DNA from: Saccharomycopsis malanga
Lineage: Eukaryota; Ascomycota; Saccharomycetes; Ascoideales; Saccharomycopsidaceae
Assembly: GCA_004014935.1 (NCBI GenBank)
Contig: CP025326.1
Coordinates: 248,001-312,000 of the forward strand
DNA length: 64,000 bases
Direction: 5' to 3'
A model generated the notes under the pieces. The model made no database searches. It saw only the letters and a program-made list of their open reading frames with translations, and was not told the origin of the DNA. The translations under genes were made by a program, and so were the position numbers. Below are positions 31,068-42,061 of this stretch, in pieces; position 1 is the first letter of the stretch, and each line of letters opens with the position of its first letter.

Positions 31068-31319
31068 GTAATTCAAAGGATGCCTGAGAAAAGTTTTGTA
31101 CTGATTTAAGTGACTAATCCCACATAATAATTTAAGTGATTAATTCGAGCGATGACTAAGAAGGTGTTTTTTTAAAAAAAAATTGAATATTTAAATACCG
31201 AGATTTGTCTCCCTATCTGTGTTTATGTTATATATTTAAAAACATATATATGATAGATATATATGGTGATATAGGAAATTGAATAAAATGTCAAGTGAAA
31301 GAATTATGAAATTACAACA
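31058..31319 (+). repeat. 3' LTR of element B
   Basis: 262 bp with two U3 repeats, against seven in the 5' LTR. Followed by GAATC, the target duplication, then LINE sequence. Confidence 0.9.
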
Positions 31320-33955
31320 GAATCTACGATCAACCAACGCACCATCAGGGCAATGTCCTTGATGTTGTGTTCGTTTCTAAAGACCTATTGGAAGTAGCCA
31401 AAGACAAAGAATTATGTAAAGAAGTAGGATCCGACCATTTAGCAATAACAACAACAATACAAGAAAATAAGATTCTAGCGGAAAGCCACGAAGTCTACAA
31501 TTTTTCAAATTGGGACCAAATAGCTGAACGCTTAAACAAGAAAAAGGTCAAACGAAGCATAAATTCAACAGAGTCATTAAACAGAGTAACAGCCAGCTTC
31601 ACCAAACAAATAAGAAGAGCTATCAATGCAAACACACCAAAAATGAAAACAAAACAGTCGCACAAACGATGGATGACGAAAGACATTAGAAACTTAAGAA
31701 ACAAACTCGGGCAAATAAGACGCAATCCATCATTATATTCAACTTGGGGTCACATGATGAAAAAACAGATTCAAAAGGCGAAAGCAGACAAATGGAACAG
31801 CTTTTTAAAATCAAGAAACCAAGTGAATATATGGGCAGCGTATAAATATACTAAAGCAAAAAGAAACCAAACCAGTCCCATGGAGAAGTCGTTCCGAAAA
31901 CAAGTCAAGTTGTTCGCGAACCACTTTTATCCTCAAAGGGCTAGGGCTAGGGCTAGGGCAAACCAAAGTACGACAGCAATAAGTTCTCCTACTAGTGATT
32001 TCCCAGAAATCTCCTTCAAGGAGATTTCAAAGGCAACAAAGTATTTGAACAAGAAAAAAGCGCCTGGTCCAGATAAAATTACGAACGGAATGATTAAACG
32101 GTTACTACAGGTTGAATGGTTTAGGGAGCAGTTGCTAGTCATTTTCAATGCGTGCTTGAAGTGGAGACGGTTCCCGGATCCATGGAAACACTCATTGACA
32201 GTAGTTATCCCAAAACCAGGAAAACCGGATTATCAAGTACCAAAGGCCTACCGACCGATCAGCCTTATAAACACTATGGCAAAGACTTTTGAAAAGGTCA
32301 TTCAAAACCGACTTTTGCAAATAACCTCTCTTCTTCCAAACCAGTTTGGAGCAAGACTGGGCTATTGTGCAACGGACGGTTTAGTGGCAGTAACGGAAGA
32401 AATCTATAGTAGCTATAAACGCATATTACGCTCAGCCAAGAAACGTAAAGGCCCAAACTGTCAACATTCCGGAGAACTAATCATAGACATTGAGAACGCC
32501 TTTTGAAATGTGAACAGAGACTCATTAAGAAACAAGCTCCTTGCTCGAGAACTACCGCCATACCTTTGCCACTTAGTTCATGATTTGTTCAGCTCGCACG
32601 ACACAATTCAAGATCAATGGTACCTTCAGCAAAAAGATTATCAGGGCTGACTGTGGAGTCCCACAAGGCTCCCCACTTCTGCCACTATTGTTTATGTTGT
32701 ATCTGGTAGACTTGTATGAGGCACTAGAAGAGAAGAATGTCAAAGTTAAGGCTTTACCTTTGTGGACGACGTAACTTTAGTTGCTAAAGGAACACAGTCC
32801 ACAATTGAAAAGCAACTAAATAAAGCTTTGAGAGTTTGTAATTAATGGGCTAAGAAGAATGCCAGCGCATTCGACTTGGGACCAAAATTACAATATATGA
32901 GATTCTTCAAACCTGAAAACAGACCTGGACAACGAACACACGACCAAGACCCATCAAGACGGAGAATATCTACGTTAAAGCTCCCAAATGGTGGAACTAA
33001 GCAAGAAGACAAAACAGTCAAACGAACCAAGACCGACATACTCAATATTGAGTCAGGAATCCCACCAAGCAGTATATCCAGGGACAAATGCATATTGGAA
33101 AAAACATTACGGCTTGTGCTTAATACACATGACGATAATCCGGTACGCAAATGTTTGGAGAATGCCGCAAGGATGCCAATAGAGTCACGACTAAAGGTCA
33201 AAGAGCTTTTTCAAACTTTGGGAGTCCCAGGCGCCGTACCACTTACGGTCAAAAGGATGCAACAAAAGTTGGAACAGCACGCTGACAGATTGATTAAAGA
33301 AAAACGGAGCGAAGAACAACAAAACAAGCCAATAAGACACCATCAAAGGATATCATGTTCAAGACAAGTTATCCATGAGAACATGATTCAACAATGGCAA
33401 GAAAAAGTAAATCAATCCAAAAACGAGTATCCCGAAGAATACAGGCTGTACAACCCTGACCCACAAGTAACGACGCTCATTAAGAAACTTCCTCTCTGGA
33501 CTTTCCTTAAATCTTCAAAACCCGTATTAAGCTCCGTGACTCAAATTTTCAGTGGAGTAAGCATGGTGCTGCGAAGGTTTAAGGAAATGATGGGTTCTGA
33601 CACATTAGAGTGCCAGGACTGTGGCGATCAAGACCCAAAGCATGATCATCTACTTACATGCGGAAAATGGACAAATGAGCAAGAAGAACATAACATAAGG
33701 TCAGACATGGTTCTGAACTTGATTAATGACAAAACGGTAGCTGAAGCTTTGCTCTCCTACTTGGAAAAGGTCACTAGGTACTCAACACAAGTAGTATCAT
33801 CGGGACCAACATAACAAGCAGAGGTCTGCCTCTAGCCCGCCCCTATAACCTTTTTTTTTATCATGACTTTTATTGATTTTTATCATTTTATTTTTATAAT
33901 TTTATTTTTATTTTTATTTTTATTTTTATTTTTATTTTTATTTTTATTTTTATTT
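31320..33955 (+). pseudogene. LINE copy I, 3' half: endonuclease end, reverse transcriptase, C-terminal zinc motif
   Basis: Continues the endonuclease interrupted by element B (YDQPTHHQGN, LDVVFVS, then SDHLA at 31434). RT blocks: KKAPGPDKITNGM, KAYRPISLINT, NQFGARLG, IIDIENAF, DCGVPQGSPL. The FVDD block at about 32755 is frameshifted by one missing T. An in-frame TGA follows IENAF at about 32504. About 300 bp of the thumb region is missing at 33020, joined at a GTCAA microhomology. The C-terminus has a CCHC motif (CQDC...H...C, 33611-33660). A hairpin AGAGGTCTGCCTCT (33821-33834) precedes the 3' tail. The architecture fits the Tad/I/jockey side of the LINE tree better than L1. Confidence 0.85.
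33864..33955 (+). repeat. T-rich hexanucleotide repeat at LINE 3' end
   Basis: About eight tandem TTTTTA units following TTTTTATAATTT. It lies at the 3' end of LINE copy I and is cut by an LTR at 33956. It could be the LINE's simple-repeat tail or a microsatellite grown from it. Confidence 0.7.
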
Positions 33956-34346
33956 TGTTGTAGTTTCATAATTTTTTCACTTGACATTTTATTTAATTTC
34001 CTATATCACCATATATATCTATCATATATATCTATCATATATATCTATCATATATATAATTCAAAATATATAACATAAACACAGATAGGGAGACAAATCT
34101 CGGTATTTAAATATTCAACTTTTTAAAAAAAAACACCTTCTTAGTCATCGCTCGAATTAATCACTTAAATTATTATCTAGGATTAATCACTTAAATTATT
34201 ACCTAGGATTAATCACTTAAATTATTACCTAGGATTAATCACTTAAATTATTACCTAGGATTAATCACTTAAATCAGTATCTCGGATTAGTCACTTAAAT
34301 CAGTACAAGACTTTTCTCGGACATCCTTTGAATTACCTATTCAACA
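33956..34346 (-). repeat. 3' LTR of N1
   Basis: 391 bp, about seven U3 repeat units, several with the variant CCTAGG. It also has a tripled TATCTATCATATA motif (34012-34055). Left flank is the LINE tail repeat. Confidence 0.85.
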
Positions 34347-35587
34347 TGGATCATACATCCTGTAAGCTTTGTGATCTCTATCATATCCCATCATAGCACA
34401 TTTCTTTGATGTTGCACTCATTTTTCCGTCCCTTAATGCGGGAGGAACAACACAGTATCCAACACAACCGAAAATTCTCAAATGGTCGAGTGAGGGCACA
34501 ATCCCATACCATCTAGTGAATGGAATCTCATTATCAATTACTCTCGAAGGAGTACGATTAATCAAATAGGTAGCTGTTTGGACTTCTTCAGGCCAAAATT
34601 GTACTGGAGCTTTTGCATGCAACATCAAGGTTCTTGACTTTTCTTGAATGCTGCGATGCATTCTTTCAGCCACACCATTTTGATAAGAATGATGTGGAAC
34701 GGTTAGCTCATGTCTTATGCCACGATCCTTCATGAAGTTATGTAATTTGTTATTGACAAATTCACCACCATTGTCAGTCCTAACAGCACAACACACATAG
34801 TTTTCTCCTCTGCTGTTAAACAGTGTTTCATTATATTTCACAAACTCAATAATAGCATCAGCAGAATTAGATTTTCTCTTTAGACAAACTACAGTAGCAA
34901 ACCTAGTGTAACCATCCACAATGGTTCAGAAATAAACTGAGCCATCAACTGACCAAAACACACAGAAACATGAATGCCAAGGCTTTTGTGTTTGTGTTTG
35001 ACCACTTCTCTTATTACATACATTTCAGTTTCAGTATCAAAGATGTGCTTGTTGGAAGTTGAAAATAACTTCTTTCACAGCAGATTCTCCCTAACCAAAA
35101 CGCTTCAATTCAGTAAGAAGAAAACAAGTACCAAATACTTCCGCATCGAGAGTTCGTAAAATGGAAACATTCAAAGTATCAAAAGCATCAAGCATCTGAG
35201 CAACACAAGATCCTTTTTCACTCCATTTATGATCAATAAAATCAGAGATTTTGGTCACAACGGTTAAAAGTGACATCACACCATAGTTTTGTTTCAAATA
35301 AATAAACTTATCACGACCTGAACCCTCAAAAATCATCATTTTTCTCAAAGGCACTTGAGTAACACTATTAACTATAACAGAGTTCAAAATTTCATCCAAA
35401 AGGAACAATAATTGTGCAGCACTTTGTTCAGTATCATGTTCTTCAGCACCAATATCTCCATTAGAAAGATAACGAAATAAACCAAGACCTCTCATCCTCA
35501 AGGTCACTGAGATTCATGATAATTCTTAGTACTGTCAGTTTCTCATCTACAACAAATTTGACTAGTGCACCAGGCGAACTCAAAACC
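34347..35587 (-). pseudogene. N1 internal region: Gag N-terminus and integrase core
   Basis: Gag part 35587-35000 (RGLGLFRYLSNG, LKQNYGVMSLL, HKWSEKGSCVAQ) is broken near its start. Integrase part 34919-34347 keeps RTDNGGEF and NGVAERMH and ends MYDP then the LTR. It lacks protease, zinc knuckle, RT and RNase H. Confidence 0.8.
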
Positions 35588-36070
35588 TGTTCTCCTTTCA
35601 TAATCCATTCACCTGACATTCTTTATATTATATATTCTTATATCCGTATGCATCACTAATTCAAAATATATGTTGAATAGGTAATTCAAAGGATGTCTGA
35701 GAAAAGTCTAGTACTGAGTTAAGTGACTAATCCGAGATACTGATTTAAGTGATTAATCCTAGATAATAATTTAAGTGATTAATCAGAGATACAAATTGAA
35801 GTGATTAATCCAAGCGATGACTAAGAAGGTGTTTTCTAAAAAGTTGAATATTTAAATACCGAGATTTGTCTCCCTATCTGTGTTTATGTTATATATGTTG
35901 AAAGATATATATGGTGATATAAGGAAATTAAATATCAAGTGAAAGAATTATGAAACTACAACAATATATAACATAAACAGAGATAGGGAGAGTATCTCAA
36001 AATTGAATTATTCAACTTTTAACACATTTGAAACACTTTCTCAAACAGCCTTTGAATCATCTAATCAATA
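35588..36070 (-). repeat. Diverged (subfamily 2) LTR, 5' LTR of N1
   Basis: In sense it begins TATTGATTAGATGATTCAAAGG-like and ends GGATTATGAAAGGA(G)AACA; 35671-35963 is an insertion. The same LTR with the same outer flank (AAGGCG.CTG) occurs at 58827-59011 in the opposite orientation, so the two are copies of one insertion. Confidence 0.75.
35671..35963 (+). repeat. Solo LTR nested in the subfamily 2 LTR
   Basis: Plus-strand LTR of 293 bp with TSD ATATA (35666-35670 and 35964-35968). Removing it and one duplication restores the interrupted older LTR. Confidence 0.9.
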
Positions 36071-36190
36071 TCAGACGCCTTATGATATTAGACATGGCGT
36101 CAAGCTCTTGACGGAAATGGTTAATGGATATATGGACTGTGCGAAACATTGCTTGAAATCAAGTGTACTCATGCAGCTGCACTTTTGCCA
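36003..36190 (+). repeat. Left arm of a 22.5-kb-spaced inverted repeat
   Basis: The subfamily 2 LTR edge and its flank (GACATGGCGTCAAGCTCTTG, GGAAATGGTTAATGGATATA, GAAACATTGCTTGAAA) recur inverted at 58738-58900. The two arms are about 90% alike by eye. Confidence 0.75.
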
Positions 36191-36326
36191 TTGACGTTTA
36201 CTTTTCGAAGTACGCGATTCTCATCGACGATTCTCATCCGTCTTCATTTGACGGTCACTGCCAAGGGAGTAGTGCGAGCGTCAATATAACGCGGCAATTG
36301 CTTGGGCGATTTATCTTGGGGCTGCA

Positions 36327-36614
36327 ATGAATACGTACAACACAGAGGCAAAGATTCATTGGAATGTCTCCTTTCCAAGCCTTATCTGTTTGGCCTGGAG
36401 AAAAAAAGTGCTGGTCCGGAATTTTTCTAGAGCGACTGACTGGGTGTTGGCAAATATGGAAGCGTACACAAATTTGTCCACAGTCAAGAAAATTGCTGAT
36501 GTATGTTGTGGTCCTTTTGAAATTGTTGAAAAACTAGACAATGTGGCATATGTTATTGTCTTACCTTTGATTAACAACAATGTACGATCAAGATATCAGT
36601 ATTCAAAGATGTAA
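36327..36614 (+). pseudogene. Ty3/gypsy integrase C-terminal fragment
   Basis: A 95-codon open stretch with KVLVRNFSRATDWVLAN and CCGPFEIVEKLDNVAYVIVLP. The GPF...NAYxxxLP pattern is the GPY/F module found at the C-terminus of Ty3/gypsy and retroviral integrases, not in copia. It is the only gypsy-type coding trace in the window. Flanking sequence 36190-36326 shows no further domain. Confidence 0.55.
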
Positions 36615-36827
36615 AAGGTAGTTGTGCAAATCAAAAGAAAGTATTGTATATTCAACTAATAAATATTGTGAAGTTTGTAAAGATCTTATAGAAAGAAAAA
36701 GAAAAAATGAAACAACAAAAGTATGGATAAATTGAAGGATAATTCAGAAGAAGAAGGATCGGCAATTACGTGAGATGGAAAGATGGATAAAGCAATAAGT
36801 AAAAAAATTAAGGTTTAAATTTTAACG
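36610..36827 (-). repeat. LTR of a second copia family
   Basis: Inverted match to 38822-39042 (AAGTTTGTAAAGATCTTAT, AAAATGAAACAACAAAAGT, GAGATGGAAAGATGGATAA). On its right is a polypurine tract read as CCTCCCAAAC on the plus strand, so it is a 3' LTR in minus orientation. Confidence 0.65.
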
Positions 36828-38600
36828 CGCCCTCCCAAACATGAACATTAGAAGCCATTTTCATGAATCAAGTCCATAATGTTGATGCATGTTCTAGCAG
36901 CATCGCTTCATATTCAGTTTCTGCATTACTGGAAGCAAGTAAATTCTGCTTAGTGCTGACCAAGACACTAATTTGATTATTAACCATTACCAAGTGTCCA
37001 TTTTAGATGTAGTATAATCCGAATTCCTAAACAGAGTAATACTGTAATCTTGTTCAGCAGAATAATCAGAAACTAGACATTCAGGTTTAGAATCGTCTTT
37101 AATATTAACATTGACACCTTGAGGACCAAAAACAAGACCTTGATCTTTAGTTTCCATAAGATAATGGAATAGTTCATAAGCAGCTTTGAAGTGCGTACGT
37201 CTTCGTCTGACATCAAACTGACTGAAAAGTCTGATTGGAAATGAAATGTCACTTCTAATACACTTTCCAGCTTACAGTAAAGTGCCAATGATTGAGCGAA
37301 ATTGGATCATCACTCAAAGCAAAATCGAGCCTTGCTGCTATTGTGCACATTACATTGTTCCACCATATAGTCATCAGATTATGGAACGATTTTAACATCA
37401 GGACTTTCCTCACATTCAATATGTTGTCGAACATTGCTGTCTCAACCTTGAATTGAAACGTCATTAACAGGTAACCCAGGGAGAGGAGTAGCAACCGACA
37501 CACATCCAGATCTGGTAGAACCACCAGCAGAATAAATAACTGAAAACTCTCCACGAGGGTTTGAAAGAATCGACACATTTCGAAGAAACTTGAATGCGGA
37601 ACTTCTCAAGCTTTGATAAGTACTATCTTCAAGACTAAAAACAATTCTTGTTGTTTTGTGGAACGGTAAGAAAAGGCACCTTTGAAATGAATTTGTGACA
37701 ACTGAGTAGGTTTGTTGGAGCTTCCTCAACGTGGTGTCTTCAATTTTCAAGCTTCCAATGTTTACGGCCCCTTCAACCATGCATTTAATAGTGCTTCTAA
37801 TCCCTTGAACAATGACTCCTGAAACATCAATACCACAACCATATTGTAAAATAAAACACTTGTCAGGACATCATCAAAAAGGTATATTTCTTCAAAAAAG
37901 TGTGTTATACTCTGCTTGCTCACACATATCAGTTGCAGCGTCAATAACAATTTGATCGTTGTTGTTATATTAAAAATCTCAACATAAATTAGAACTTCAA
38001 CGAGGCCAACAAGTTTGGATGACCAGTAGGCCTGATCTCAACTATAATTCAAGGAGTTAAGCTAGTTCATGGGAACTTTGCATAGCTTCAGCAAAACAAG
38101 TGTTGAGTAATCCACTGTGGAGAATAGGTCATTCCCACTAAGAGCAACAGGCACTTATTACCAAGCAAACTAAAACCGGTAGTACTACAAAGTGAGATAA
38201 TGTAGAATGTGTCAGTGGTTTTTGTATTTCCTATTGATTGTATTCAACAAGTCTAACACTTCAGTGTAACGCTGATAATTCTTCAAAAGAGGGATTGATC
38301 AACTATTTTGTGAATGACTTGATAAATGACATCATTGAGTTCGGGTGTATACCAATCGAAATCTTCGGCGAAAGAATAGGCATTTAATAATTGTTCTATA
38401 TTCATAGCAAACACGTCTTTGATAATCACTCTCAATTAGTTTTGAAGAAACGACTTTGATAACGGGAACATTGGGTGATTAATTTGACATTCAACTTTGA
38501 GAATCCATCAAGCCTCACTTTGTAAGCACAGACAGTAATATTGAATCTTCAAAATCAAACATCATGAAAATCTCTTATTTGTTAAAAACAAATTAATTTT
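36828..38600 (-). pseudogene. Degenerate Pol of a second copia family
   Basis: Minus-strand frames give RNase H-like STKQNLLASSNAETEYEAML near 36900-36960, a preceding copia signature RTHFKAAYELFHYLMETKDQ near 37150-37210, and further open pieces to about 37780. Many frameshifts and stops. The rest (to about 38600) has only short open stretches, such as QLLNAYSFAEDFDWYTPELNDVI near 38350, perhaps Gag. Confidence 0.5.
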
Positions 38601-38821
38601 TTTTGTGAAAACTAGACACATTACCGTGAGATATCACTACTTTATTAAAACTTTACTTGAACAAAAGATGATAAAACTGTATTCGTGAATACTAAAGTGA
38701 ACATAGCAGACATCTTTACTAAAGCCACTACTCGCAGAACGTTTAGCACATTGTGCTCTCATATTTTTAATTAATTCTTCCTCATGTCGAGTCACTTTAT
38801 CACGTACATATTTGGGAGGGT
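38601..38821 (+). pseudogene. RNase H end of the second copia family, plus strand
   Basis: NTKVNIADIFTKATT at about 38690-38735 matches the copia C-terminal motif (ADIFTK), followed by a polypurine tract TTTGGGAGGG and the LTR at 38822. With 36610-36960 this makes two 3' ends facing outward, so the locus is an inverted or head-to-head fusion. Confidence 0.55.
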
Positions 38822-39042
38822 GTGTTAAAATTCAAACATTCATGTTTTTTCTTATTACGTTATCCATCTTTCCATCTCATTTAATTGCCCATCCTTATTC
38901 TTCATAATTATCCTTTAATTTATCCTCACTTTTGTTGTTTCATTTTTTCTTTCTCTTTCCATAAGATCTTTACAAACTTCGCAATCTTAATAAATTCAAT
39001 CCACTTTACGTTTTCTTGTTCTTTACAGTCTACTTTTACAAC
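38822..39042 (+). repeat. LTR of a second copia family
   Basis: Begins TGTTAAAATTCAAAC, ends near CTTTTACAACG. About 220 bp; pairs with the inverted copy at 36610-36827. Confidence 0.65.
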
Positions 39043-39745
39043 GATTTCTATCATATCCCATTATAGCGCATTTCTTTGATGTTGAACGCATCTTTCCTTT
39101 TCTGAATGTGGGAATAGTAAAATATCCAACACATCCGTAGTAAGCGCGGTAGTCCATACCATCTGGTGAATGGAATATCAATATCAATTACTTTCGAAAG
39201 ACTACTTATAATCAAATAAGCAGCTGTATTGACTGCTTTAGGCCAAAATTGTACCGGAGCTTGTGTATGCAACATCAAAGTTCTTGACTTTTCTTTTAAT
39301 TGTACGGTGTATTCTGTCGGCCAGAGTCACCTCTCTCTTTCAAAAGTTGCAGTATGTTTCATTAAGTCAATAATAGCATCGGCAAAATCTACGTTAACAA
39401 CCCTAGTGTAAGCATCCACAATAGTTATAAACTAAGCAGAGCCATCTGCTGATACATAGTCAAATGGGCCAAAAACATCAATATGAAGCAGTCATAGTGG
39501 TTCAACTGATATTGACCATCCATGGTTTTTGGCTTCCTTGCAACGGCTTTCCCCAATGCACACTATTTACAAACTTTCACAAGTAAAATGTTTTGGATGG
39601 CTTCACACAATTGAATTTATTTATTCCTTGTCCGAAACGCACCAAAACGTCAAAGATCAAGTCATTTGTTCCCTACTTCTTTCAGATCTTGTAAGCAAAA
39701 TGTGTACTACTCTGTGTACCAAAAAACCCGACTTTTGCTAAAGGT
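39043..39745 (-). pseudogene. Old Ty5-like integrase remnant
   Basis: Minus strand, about 75% like the main family by eye. Recognisable are the codons for VQFWPKAVNTAAYLI and IPFTRWYG (39150-39270), then pieces matching the Pol segment around the first integrase Asp and the CELCALGK finger (39420-39600). Broken by many indels. Confidence 0.6.
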
Positions 39746-39789
39746 GTTTGTAGACGGCCGTGAAGAACAGACCTAGAGATTGAAATTGG

Positions 39790-40105
39790 AGACCCTGATC
39801 ATGACAGAGTGACTCACCTAAGCTTTTTGAATCAGACGACGAAGAGTCGGAAGATATCGGCGAAATCAATTTTAATGAAGGTATAAAGAGAAATATCGCT
39901 GACGTGAATGATTCTCTTACCGACTTCAGAAATTATTCTGTGAATGAAAGACTCGAAAATTCGTCAGACTGGAGTTGATAGTGCTGATGGTATAGATAAG
40001 CAGCCAAATCAAACCAGAAAGATTAAAGATAACAAGTTGGCATTAATAGTATTCCTCCTTTTCCACAAGACAAACAAAGCAATTTTGATTTTAACGGAAT
40101 GCTAT
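39790..40105 (+). pseudogene. Acidic open fragment, possibly the N-terminal part of the Irc5-like gene
   Basis: One frame reads ESDDEESEDIGEINFNEG then IKRNIADVNDSLTDF and NFDFNGM. It ends at an LTR whose 5' flank is GCTAT. A truncated LTR at 53384-53479 has GCTAT as its 3' flank and is followed by the Irc5-like pseudogene, so the two pieces may once have been adjacent. No direct homology is recognised for this part. Confidence 0.35.
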
Positions 40106-40442
40106 TGTTGAATAGGTAATTCAAAGAATGTCTCAGAAAAGTTTCGTACTGATTCAAGTGATTAATCCGAGATACTGATTTAAGCGATTAATCCTAGGTA
40201 ATAATTTAAGTAGTTAATTCGAGATATTAATTCAAGTAATTAATTTGAGATACTAATTTAAGTGATTAATCCGAGCGATGACTAAGAAGGTGTTTTCTAA
40301 AAAGTTGAATATTTAAATACTGAGATTTGTCTCCCTATCTGTGTTTATGTTTTATATTTTGAATATATATATGATAGATATATATATGGTGATATAGGAA
40401 ATTAAATAAAATGTCAAGTGAAAGAATTATGAAATTACAACA
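40106..40442 (+). repeat. LTR, plus strand
   Basis: Complete 337-bp LTR. Left flank GCTAT, right flank GCTCG, which is interior LTR sequence of the opposite orientation. It therefore sits in a broken inverted LTR pair rather than in a clean insertion. Confidence 0.85.
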
Positions 40443-40535
40443 GCTCGGGTTAATCACTTAAATCAGTATCTCGGATTAGTTACTTAAATCAGTACAAGAC
40501 ATTCCTCAGACATCCTTTGAATTACCTATTCAACA
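40443..40535 (-). repeat. Partial LTR, 3' LTR of N2
   Basis: Holds only the U3 side of a minus-strand LTR (from GCTCGGGTTAATCACTTAAAT to CCTATTCAACA). The R/U5 side has been lost at the junction with 40106-40442. Confidence 0.8.
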
Positions 40536-41804
40536 GGGATCATACATCCTGTAAGCTTTGTGATCTCTATCATATCCCATCATAGCACATTTCTTTGATG
40601 TTGCACTCATTTTTCCGTCCCTTAATGCGGGAGGACCAACACAGTATCCAACACAACCGAAAATTCTCAAATGGTCGAGTGAGGGCACAATCCCATACCA
40701 TCTAGTGAATGGAATCTCGTTATCAATTACTCTCGAAGGAGTACGATTAATCAAATAGGCAGCTGTTTGGACTGCTTCAGGCCAAAATTGTACTGGAGCT
40801 TGTGCATGCAACATCAAGGTTCTTGACTTTTCGTGAATGGTGCGATGCATTCTTTCAGCCACACCATTTTGATAAGAATGATGTGGAACGGTTAGCTCAT
40901 GTCTTATGCCACGATCCTTCATGAAGTTATGTAATTTGTTATTGACAAATTCACCACCATTGTCAGTCCTAATAGCACCACACACATAGTTTTCTCCTCT
41001 GCTGTTGAACAGTGTTTCATTATATTTCACAAACTCAATAATAGCATCAGCAGAATCAGATTTTCTCTTTAAACAAACTGCAGTAGCAAACCTAGTGTAA
41101 CCATCCACAATGGTTCAGAACTAAACTGAGCCATCAACTGACCAAAACACACAGAAACATGGATGCCAAGGCTTTTGTGTTTGTGTTTGACCACTTCTCT
41201 TATTACATACATTTCAGTTTCAGTATCAAAGATGGCAGTAGTTTTATGTGCTTGTTGGAAGTTGAAAAGAACTTCTTTCACAGCAGATTCTCCATAACCA
41301 AAACGCTTCAATTCAGTAAGAAAAAAACAAGTACCAAATACTTTCGAATTGAGAGTTCGTAAAATGGAAACATTCAAAGTATCAAAAGCATCAAGCATCT
41401 GAGCAACACAAGATCCTTTTTCACTCCATTTATGATTAATAAAATCAGAGATTTTGGTCACAACGGTTAAAAGTGACATCACACCATAGTTTTGTTTCAA
41501 ATAAATAAACTTATCACGACCTGAACCCTCAAAAATCATCATTTTTCTCAAAGGCACTTGAGTAACACTATTAACTATAACAGAGTTGAAAATTTCATCC
41601 AAAAGGAACAATAATTGTGCAGCACTTTGTTCAGTATCATGTTCTTCAGCACCAATATCTCCATTAGAAAGATAACGAAATAAACCAAGACCTCTCATCT
41701 TCAACTTGACTGAGATTAAGGCAAACCAATCATGGCAGTTCTCAGAACTTTTCAAATTCTCATCCACACCAAAGTTGACTAGAGCACCAGGAGAACTCAT
41801 AACC
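40536..41804 (-). pseudogene. N2 internal region: Gag N-terminus and integrase core
   Basis: Gag part from the ATG at 41836 in the 5' LTR (255 codons, ending LLLQFV) retains RGLGLFRYLSNG and the HNTT-type region as AHKTTAIFDTETEMY, a lineage-specific variant. It overlaps by 40 nt, in another frame, an integrase-core stretch (41108-40530) with RTDNGGEF, NGVAERMH and RWYGIVPSL. That stretch ends MYDPC with its stop codon inside the LTR. No ATG begins the integrase stretch. Layout identical to N3. Confidence 0.82.
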
Positions 41805-42061
41805 TGTTGTAATTTCATAATTCTTTCACTTGACATTTTATTTAATTTCCTATATCACCATATATATATTTATCATATATAATTTGAAATATATAACATA
41901 AACACAGATAGGGAGACAAACTCGGTATTTAAATATTCAACTTTTTAGAAAACACCTTCTTAGTCATCGCTCGGATTAATCACCTAAATTAATATCTCGA
42001 ATTAATTACTTAAATCAGTACGAGACTTTTCTCAGACATCTTTTGAATTGCCTATTCAACA
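41805..42061 (-). repeat. 5' LTR of N2
   Basis: 257 bp, about two U3 repeats. Its right edge cuts into the head of the SINE at 42062. Confidence 0.85.

Larger units (their letters stand above)
26677..31319 (+). mobile_element. Ty5-like copia retrotransposon B
   Basis: The most complete coding copy, plus strand. 5' LTR 26677-27067, primer-binding site GGTTATGAG at 27068-27076, one open frame, polypurine tract AAGAGAGGG at 31049-31057, 3' LTR 31058-31319. Flanks differ (GGTAG left, GAATC right). The right GAATC matches the outer flank of A. The two LTRs differ by 129 bp, all in U3 repeat number. Defects: a 219-bp in-frame gag deletion and loss of the integrase His-rich finger. Confidence 0.92.
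33956..36070 (-). mobile_element. Gag-integrase derivative N1 of the Ty5-like family
   Basis: Minus strand. 3' LTR 33956-34346, integrase core, a deletion junction, Gag N-terminus, and a diverged 5' LTR (35588-36070) interrupted by another LTR. It shares both internal junctions with N2 and N3: the 3' LTR follows codons MYDP with no polypurine tract, and a Gag segment after REV is fused to integrase at VDGYTRF through a spacer. It is the most decayed of the three. Confidence 0.8.

Noticed and set aside
33863-34078. Hydrophobic FLFLFLF frame
   Set aside because: Produced by the TTTTTA repeat and LTR sequence; not a protein.
37073-37950. Separate small host genes on the minus strand
   Set aside because: Motif order (RNase H, then Pol pieces) and the adjacent polypurine tract and LTR fit a decayed copia element better.
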